From assembly GCA_945859605.1 (NCBI GenBank), contig OX243820.1, forward strand, positions 22,982,450 to 23,046,449: a stretch of 64,000 bases of DNA, given 5' to 3'. The translations under genes and the position numbers were made by a program. How positions within the stretch are numbered: the stretch's first letter is position 1; every line of letters starts with the position of its first letter. The DNA comes from Lumbricus rubellus. Its lineage: Eukaryota; Annelida; Clitellata; Crassiclitellata; Lumbricidae. This document shows, piece after piece, positions 59,401 to 64,000 of this stretch. Under the pieces are notes generated by a model. The model did no database searches. It was not told the origin of the DNA and saw nothing but the letters and a program-made list of their open reading frames with translations.

Positions 59401-61310
59401 TGGATGTGGCAAGGTTTAGTCAACACTCAACAGAGTGGAGAAGGAAAAATAATTGAGCAAAATGAGGAAACAGTGCTGATACTTCTGTTAATACAGATCA
59501 ATGGTAATCTTTGGCTAATATATAATGAGAGATACGCGCACAACACAATGGTCACCTGTGTTTTGAATAACAAATACAGCATCATTAAGCGAGATATCTT
59601 AGAATCCTTACAGAATATGTTTCCATGAATTTTTCCAGTTCTTCTGGTGGAAGGAAGTCACCAAGATGATGCTTGCCTCTTCCCATTTCAGTCAACTTTT
59701 CAGCCCATTCTGCAACCATCACAATACCGTACAGTACAAATGAAATTTCATAACACCTCCCTTCAAAAGTTCATGGGTGCAACGTGCACACTGAGTCTGG
59801 GCAACAGGAAATGTTCATTAAGAACTATAAACACACTGGAAATGGTCAGTTTTAAGTTTAGACTGTAAGATAGCCCCAGAAAAATAATAATGAATATGAG
59901 GAAGCAGAGTTATAAACGGATCCATGGTACAGCAACTGTGAAAGCGTGCTGGTCACCAATGACAGCACGAGTATCTATATCAGAAGCACTGTACTTCTCT
60001 TCAAAAGCTGATCAGCATTCATGGTCCTATAGAAGAGCTACAATGCTACATGGTCAAACCAGGAATGATAGGCAGGAAAATAAAATCAACTGGTTCTGAA
60101 ACACTCTAACTCAGTGATTCCAACCTTTTTGACACTGCGGGCCACCAAAGAACGTTTTGTGAAGCCAAGGGTCGCACCGGTGAACTCAAAATCAACACCT
60201 ATGGTCTAATGCGAATTGTTGAAGCTGTATTAAAATTTTCTATGGAATAAAATCATGACGGATGCGTCGTGGGAACTTGATTTTGTTTTTACAATGTCAT
60301 ATAGCACAACAACTTAGGAACTAACAGCCAGTAGTTGATCCACAATTTGATTTTAGTCACTTTCAAAAAGTGTGAAAATATTTACTAGTTCAGGTGAGCC
60401 ACTTAAAATCAGCTTGCACCGCTCCAATTGATGTCATAAGCTTTACCCTAAAAACCAATCATAGACACAACAAAGAGACTCTGGACATTCCTACAATTGA
60501 CGCTCAATATGTGTCTAAAATAAATGCAGCTATATAACTTTAAAAAATGGCCAGATGTGTGCATTACCTTTTGTTGCAAACATCTCAGTGTCACGGCGCT
60601 TGTGCTCCCACGTACCACCTTCCGTATCTTCATCCGAGTCATACTCATACTTTGGCTTCACGTTCAGGCCTTCTGCCAGAGCCTTTGCCTGAAGGTCCAT
60701 AGCTCGTCGTTTGGCCAACACATATTCGTACATGGCGTTCATCTGAAATACAAACATCAGAAATTCTGTCATTTCCAATTTGGTTACACAATCGTAGGCT
60801 TGTTGTAGACCCGAGCCAGTTATTTATGATTTTAACAGTTCCTCCATGCATCAAAGTTTCTGTCCACATTTCAAATCCAATCCAGCAGCTTCTGTAGTGC
60901 CACAGACATGAGGCACTGATCTGATTAGCACAGTGACAGATGGTTCACTTCTGCTCTGCCCTATATGCACTAAAGATTTCTAACCTAGTTTGTCTAAAGC
61001 ACTAAGCAATTCAAATATTACACCATATAAAAATATGAGGAACAAAACAAGAAATAAACATTAAAACCATTCAAACGCTGGTTTGTGTAATAAATTAACA
61101 AGAAACTGGTAATAAAATCATTTTCATATTTCAGCAAAAATTATGAAAGAAGAAGTTTATTTCCGAGCATTTTGGAAATCATCACACGTACCTCCTGCTG
61201 CTCTCGTATCTGTCGCTTCTGATCCTCCGTCAGATGCTCGCCTCCCGTCATCTTTCGTGCAAATGACTCCGTGTTCATCTTTGACAATGGAGTCAGATTC
61301 ACGGAAATAC
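53424..61310 (-). CDS. SUGP1: SURP and G-patch domain-containing protein 1, 3' exons
   Basis: Spliceosomal protein that works with SF3B1 and uses its G-patch to activate the helicase DHX15 in branch-site selection (family knowledge). Six C-terminal exons in transcription order: 61192-61310, 60568-60742, 59612-59709, 57386-57540, 54146-54275, 53424-53450, GT-AG with matching phases, giving 233 residues. Blocks matching human: [47 protein letters not shown], then the G-patch [20 protein letters not shown] / [10 protein letters not shown], then [17 protein letters not shown] ending exactly as in human. The last exon codes only NNPRRPYY. The SURP domains must lie beyond the right edge. Introns hold the SINE at 53.9 kb, the nested elements at 54.6-56.9 kb and the foldback element at 57.6-58.4 kb; none touches an exon. 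Confidence 0.95.
53897..54122 (+). mobile_element. tRNA-derived SINE, subfamily B
   Basis: ggggtgcggtggcatagtgg, ttgccttgcagtcg, B box ggttcaaatcc, gggaccttggccaagtcct, then a diverged LINE-type 3' module (gagcatctctgagtag...cgctatagcaag) and an ACAAAC tail. It ends about 25 bp from the SUGP1 exon at 54146, antisense to the gene. Confidence 0.87.
55012..56182 (+). mobile_element. hAT (Charlie/ZBED-type) remnant inside the piggyBac
   Basis: The body is 55020-56174, flanked by gtctatag on both sides. Termini caggggttttcaaact and agtttgaaaacctctg. The ends continue as gtggtccgcggacccctggg, the familiar form of vertebrate and invertebrate hAT-Charlie ends. Inside, ATG 55412 starts [20 protein letters not shown], a typical hAT transposase/ZBED N terminus, and a later frame-shifted stretch reads [16 protein letters not shown], the His side of a BED zinc finger. 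Stops and shifts show it is dead. Confidence 0.88.
55746..55987. mobile_element. hAT MITE nested inside the hAT remnant
   Basis: The body is 55754-55979 (226 bp) with 15-bp perfect inverted ends, cagggccggattaag and cttaatccggccctg. Flanks aataacag and aataacaa match at seven of eight. The interior shares gtcgtctggcgaaatttt-like text with the MITE at 25411, suggesting related interiors with different ends. Confidence 0.85.
57027..57173. mobile_element. Possible short piggyBac-type MITE with paired palindromes
   Basis: The left ccattcgatacct and the complement of the right cgctactgg..ccatttcg ends are similar; the right end is followed by TTAA (57170-57173), but no TTAA precedes the left. Two identical 16-bp palindromes gccggatatatccggc lie at 57046-57061 and 57090-57105 in a direct repeat of about 26 bp. 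Confidence 0.4.
57609..58422. mobile_element. Foldback Tc1/mariner-type element with ~245-bp arms
   Basis: The body is 57611-58420, flanked by TA. The ends read cactgtgtccgcgataaagt and its complement, and the inverted arms continue to about 57855 and 58173 with few mismatches, including ggtggccatatatacacgag and caaatgcaactttccaacat. The ~315-bp middle has no open frame of note. It lies in a SUGP1 intron, 70 bp upstream of the G-patch exon. Confidence 0.88.
58530..58995. other. GC-richer unidentified stretch, open frame on plus
   Basis: The frame 58663-58998 (111 codons) has no recognised motif. Text such as agtctgtcttgaccgacctg and gaccaccttgtctgattgaag looks like retroposon untranslated sequence, but nothing else in the window matches it. 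It lies in a SUGP1 intron, antisense. Confidence 0.3.
60113..60440. mobile_element. Single recognisable hAT end
   Basis: cagtgattccaacctttttg followed by cactgcgggccac is a common hAT terminus. A matching right end is not visible, so the element is truncated or too decayed. SUGP1 intron. Confidence 0.45.
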
Positions 61311-61692
61311 CTGTCACGCAAACACCAAATCAAATCTGTGATAGCTGATGCAGAAACATAATCCTGAAAACACCAAGTGCTCTGTGTGAAATCGATTATT
61401 TATAAGTGAAATTGTAATCTAAAATTAAGTGAAATTGAAATCATAGACCGGAGAAACTTGAAGCCAGGCATAACACCACTTGACCTTAAAATGAACAGCA
61501 TGATTTCCAGGAGCAGTGGAACACATTATGAAGTTCACATTGCACTAATATTCAGGGTACAATTAAGGCTCTGACAAGAGTTCGAAACATTTGTAAACAC
61601 CAAGAAATTGTCAATGTTTGAAAGTTCTGATTAGTTTCTTACTTGTTCCGCCATCACCAATCTTGATCATGTTCACATCTTAAATTTAAAAA

Positions 61693-61940
61693 ACAGTAAA
61701 TAATCAATATAAATACGTTTCTAATAATCAATATAAATACGTTTCTAATAATCAATAGAAATACGTTTCTAATAATCAATAGAAATACGTTTCTAATAAT
61801 CAATAGAAATACGTTTCTAATAATCAATAGAAATACGTTTCTAATAATCAATAGAAATACGTTTCTAATAATCAATAGAAATACGTTTCTAATAATCAAT
61901 AGAAATACGTTTCTAATAATCAATAGAAACACGTTTCTAG
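61693..61940. repeat. 24-bp minisatellite, about ten units
   Basis: Unit aatacgtttctaataatcaa+taga, nearly identical between copies. It gives an eight-residue repeat (RNVFLLII) on the minus strand, an artefact. SUGP1 intron side of the 61192-61310 exon. Confidence 0.95.
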
Positions 61941-62509
61941 TTAGTCATTGGTCGCTAGAAGACAACAGAAAATACTCATTCCTTACTATTTAACCTTTTT
62001 TTACTTTAATAGTAGAGTTTGTTAGGTTCCAAAGAATCATAGTCATTAGGGTGGTTGTTAAAAATGAAAGTTGGAATCTACTGTTCTCCAAGTTTCCTTT
62101 TGGTGCCATTCCCTCCAGAAACATCACACAACAAGTTGTGTGAGAAAATATTAATATTTAGGACTTGCACAACACGGTCAAAGTTTATAATGGGGACCCT
62201 TGAACAGTAAGCATAATTGCTGTAATCAGCCATGCATCTTCAAACCAGAAATCAATTCAACAGATTACAACGATATTATTGCATGCCTGATTACTGATGA
62301 TCACACTGATTGGTGATTAAAAAATTAATTTTATTCCTGCCCATGTACTTAATCAATGTCAATGTGACCTTGAAGGTTTTACGGTTTTACGGCACTCTCC
62401 TTTGTTTGTGCTGAGAACGAATTGCGATGCTCTTCTACAACAGTACTGGTGATAGAATTTTGTTGTTGTACAGTCCTTGTTCTTGAGGCAATGAAATGCT
62501 GAATAAGGA

Positions 62510-63460
62510 TAACACCTCACTCAGCTAGATCACTGATAAGCTTGTCGAACTCGGGATTTATCCGGCCAATTGGAACGTGTTTCAGAAGTGCATCTAGTAG
62601 TTTCAAGATGCAGAACAGGCCACGATTTGAATTTGTCACGAAATGATTTCGGCCTGGTCTACTTGTGAATGGTTGGGAGAAGAGTTGTGGCATGCGTTTT
62701 GAGAGCTCAGAACCTTCTTTGTCCATTAGAACTGCTATGATCAACTTCTTCTCTTTCAATGGCACGTCATTGTGAAAGGAACTCAAACCTTACAACAACA
62801 GCTTGGATAAATACCAGATTTTGTGACCAAAGTGTGTCACTGCATCATCAGCAATGACCTTCGATGGATTTAGAGAGATACCGGGTACATAGCAGCACTT
62901 GATCGTTCCCAGGACCAGTGGTTACTGTTGGGGTTTGAAACTAATAGAGGCCATGCAGGTGCATATCCCAAACAGCCTCATAATAATTTCCAGATGTTTC
63001 CACACAATGTCATGTTCGTGATGACTCCACTCGTTGCTGTAACCTAGAGGGTACTCGTTTTGAAATAGCAACATCTTCATTATTCAAGCAGTAGCTTGCT
63101 CTCGTCATCCATACTGTTATGAAGGGGTTTGCAGCCGATAACAGCTTCTTTAAGACTTGCCGGTCTGCAGCTTCCAAACCTGCTCAGTCACCTGAGTTGG
63201 AAATTTTGTCAAAGATTTGGCTTTGTTCAAAATGAGAAGAAGCTGCTCAGTAGTCTGGGTTAGACTGTCCCCGAGGCCAAGTTTTTCTCGTTTGTGATGA
63301 TGGAACAGCAGGCCAACTCTGAGAAGTTATCTGCGATAACGTCTCCACAAGATGGAAGCTGGAAACCTTTGAAGTCATCCTCCGTCCCCTAGCTTGCGAC
63401 ATTACCGCTGTTGAACGAGTATTGACTCTACTATAATCGACATTGCTTTCGCTATATTAG
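62510..63460 (-). pseudogene. Degenerate coding-like stretch, family not recognised
   Basis: An 89-codon minus frame (62517-62786) reads SFHNDVPLKEKKLIIAVLMD and ends GRINPEFDKLISDLAE. It looks protein-like in composition, and further upstream the strand shows short open pieces broken by stops (for example KKLLSAANPFITVWMTRASY near 63.1 kb). It may be a broken retrocopy or transposon gene. No splice link to SUGP1 is evident. Confidence 0.3.
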
Positions 63461-63469
63461 ATGCAGACA

Positions 63470-64000
63470 TTTAGATAATGTCCTTTTAATGCTGTGTTAT
63501 GTTAGTAATAATTATGCATGGCGTTGTTGGAAACAAGTTGACAATGAACAAGCACAGCATGTTCAAGTGGTGAAGGAAGAAACATTTTTGTAAGCTGATG
63601 CAAAAAGGATATGAGGAAGGAAAGCATTGTTATCATTACTTGGAACACAGGCATTTAAAATGTTACATGGAACCTTTAAAACTGTATAATACATTAGTGT
63701 TTAATGTATGAGATGCAGTACAGCACAATATAGGCTAGGCCTATTATAGGCCCAACGTATGTAAGACCTGCGTAGTGTGTACTGTTACAGTAGTGTATCG
63801 ATGATTTAGATTGTAGGCATAATTAGAAGCCTAAAAGATCATAACATTGAATGGAATTCACACGAATTCCCTCACTTGTGAAATACGACTAAAATGCTCA
63901 TAAAAATGAATAATTAGTAATCACTGATGACAAGAGCATTGTAGAATTAACTTTTCAGCTATGCTTAAGTAAAAAAACATGAAATATTTCAGTAAAAAAT
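63470..64000. other. Intronic or intergenic, nothing recognised
   Basis: No SUGP1 exon found up to the right edge. TAGGCCTA-type sites at 63735-63752. Confidence 0.35.

Noticed and set aside
61654..61932. Eight-residue repeat protein (RNVFLLII)n
   Set aside because: Artefact of a 24-bp minisatellite whose unit is a multiple of three.
61693..61940. CRISPR-like regularly spaced repeat
   Set aside because: Units are directly tandem with no variable spacers, and the DNA is animal.

Overview
This window is nuclear DNA of a metazoan. The genes have short exons and kilobase introns with GT-AG borders. The DNA is AT-rich and full of decayed non-LTR retrotransposons, tRNA-derived SINEs, hAT, piggyBac and mariner elements and microsatellites. 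There are no bacterial operons or CRISPR arrays. The proteins look like those of a deuterostome-grade animal with motile cilia; a marine invertebrate such as an echinoderm or hemichordate is my best guess, but the sequence does not prove it.

Five genes can be supported. (1) 1-2061, minus: the 5' part of inversin (INVS), four exons, running off the left edge. (2) 13583-26101, plus: a three-exon FAM167-family gene of about 588 codons, with a long N-terminal extension carrying two candidate PP1-docking motifs. (3) 31311-45430, plus: a complete EFHC1 orthologue, 11 exons and 647 residues, with three DM10 domains and a C-terminal EF-hand-like region. (4) 48244-49982, plus: a two-exon gene for a 99-residue protein with a signal-peptide-like start and dibasic sites; I do not recognise the family. 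(5) 53424-61310, minus: the last six exons of SUGP1 (SURP and G-patch splicing factor), running off the right edge.

Layout: INVS and the FAM167 gene are divergent, about 11.5 kb apart. The FAM167 gene and EFHC1 are in tandem. The small secreted gene and SUGP1 converge on a LINE-rich 3.4 kb spacer at 50-53.4 kb. INVS and EFHC1 both encode ciliary proteins, but there is no sign that the genes are co-regulated, and the neighbourhood looks like ordinary gene order.

The rest is mobile and repetitive DNA. One L2/CR1-like LINE family left more than fifteen 5'-truncated copies that end in a gagcgcctctgagtag...gaaggggcgctata module. A tRNA-derived SINE family (five copies, two subfamilies) ends in the same module. 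Several hAT-type MITEs have clear 8-bp target duplications. The most elaborate insertion is in a SUGP1 intron: a piggyBac remnant contains a hAT remnant, which contains a smaller hAT MITE. Other structures of note are a mariner whose two ends both carry transposase C-terminal code in opposite orientation, a near-perfect 110-bp palindrome in an intron, a perfect 60-bp inverted copy inserted in a LINE, a minisatellite that runs into the EFHC1 exon 5 splice acceptor, and clusters of the palindrome TAGGCCTA.
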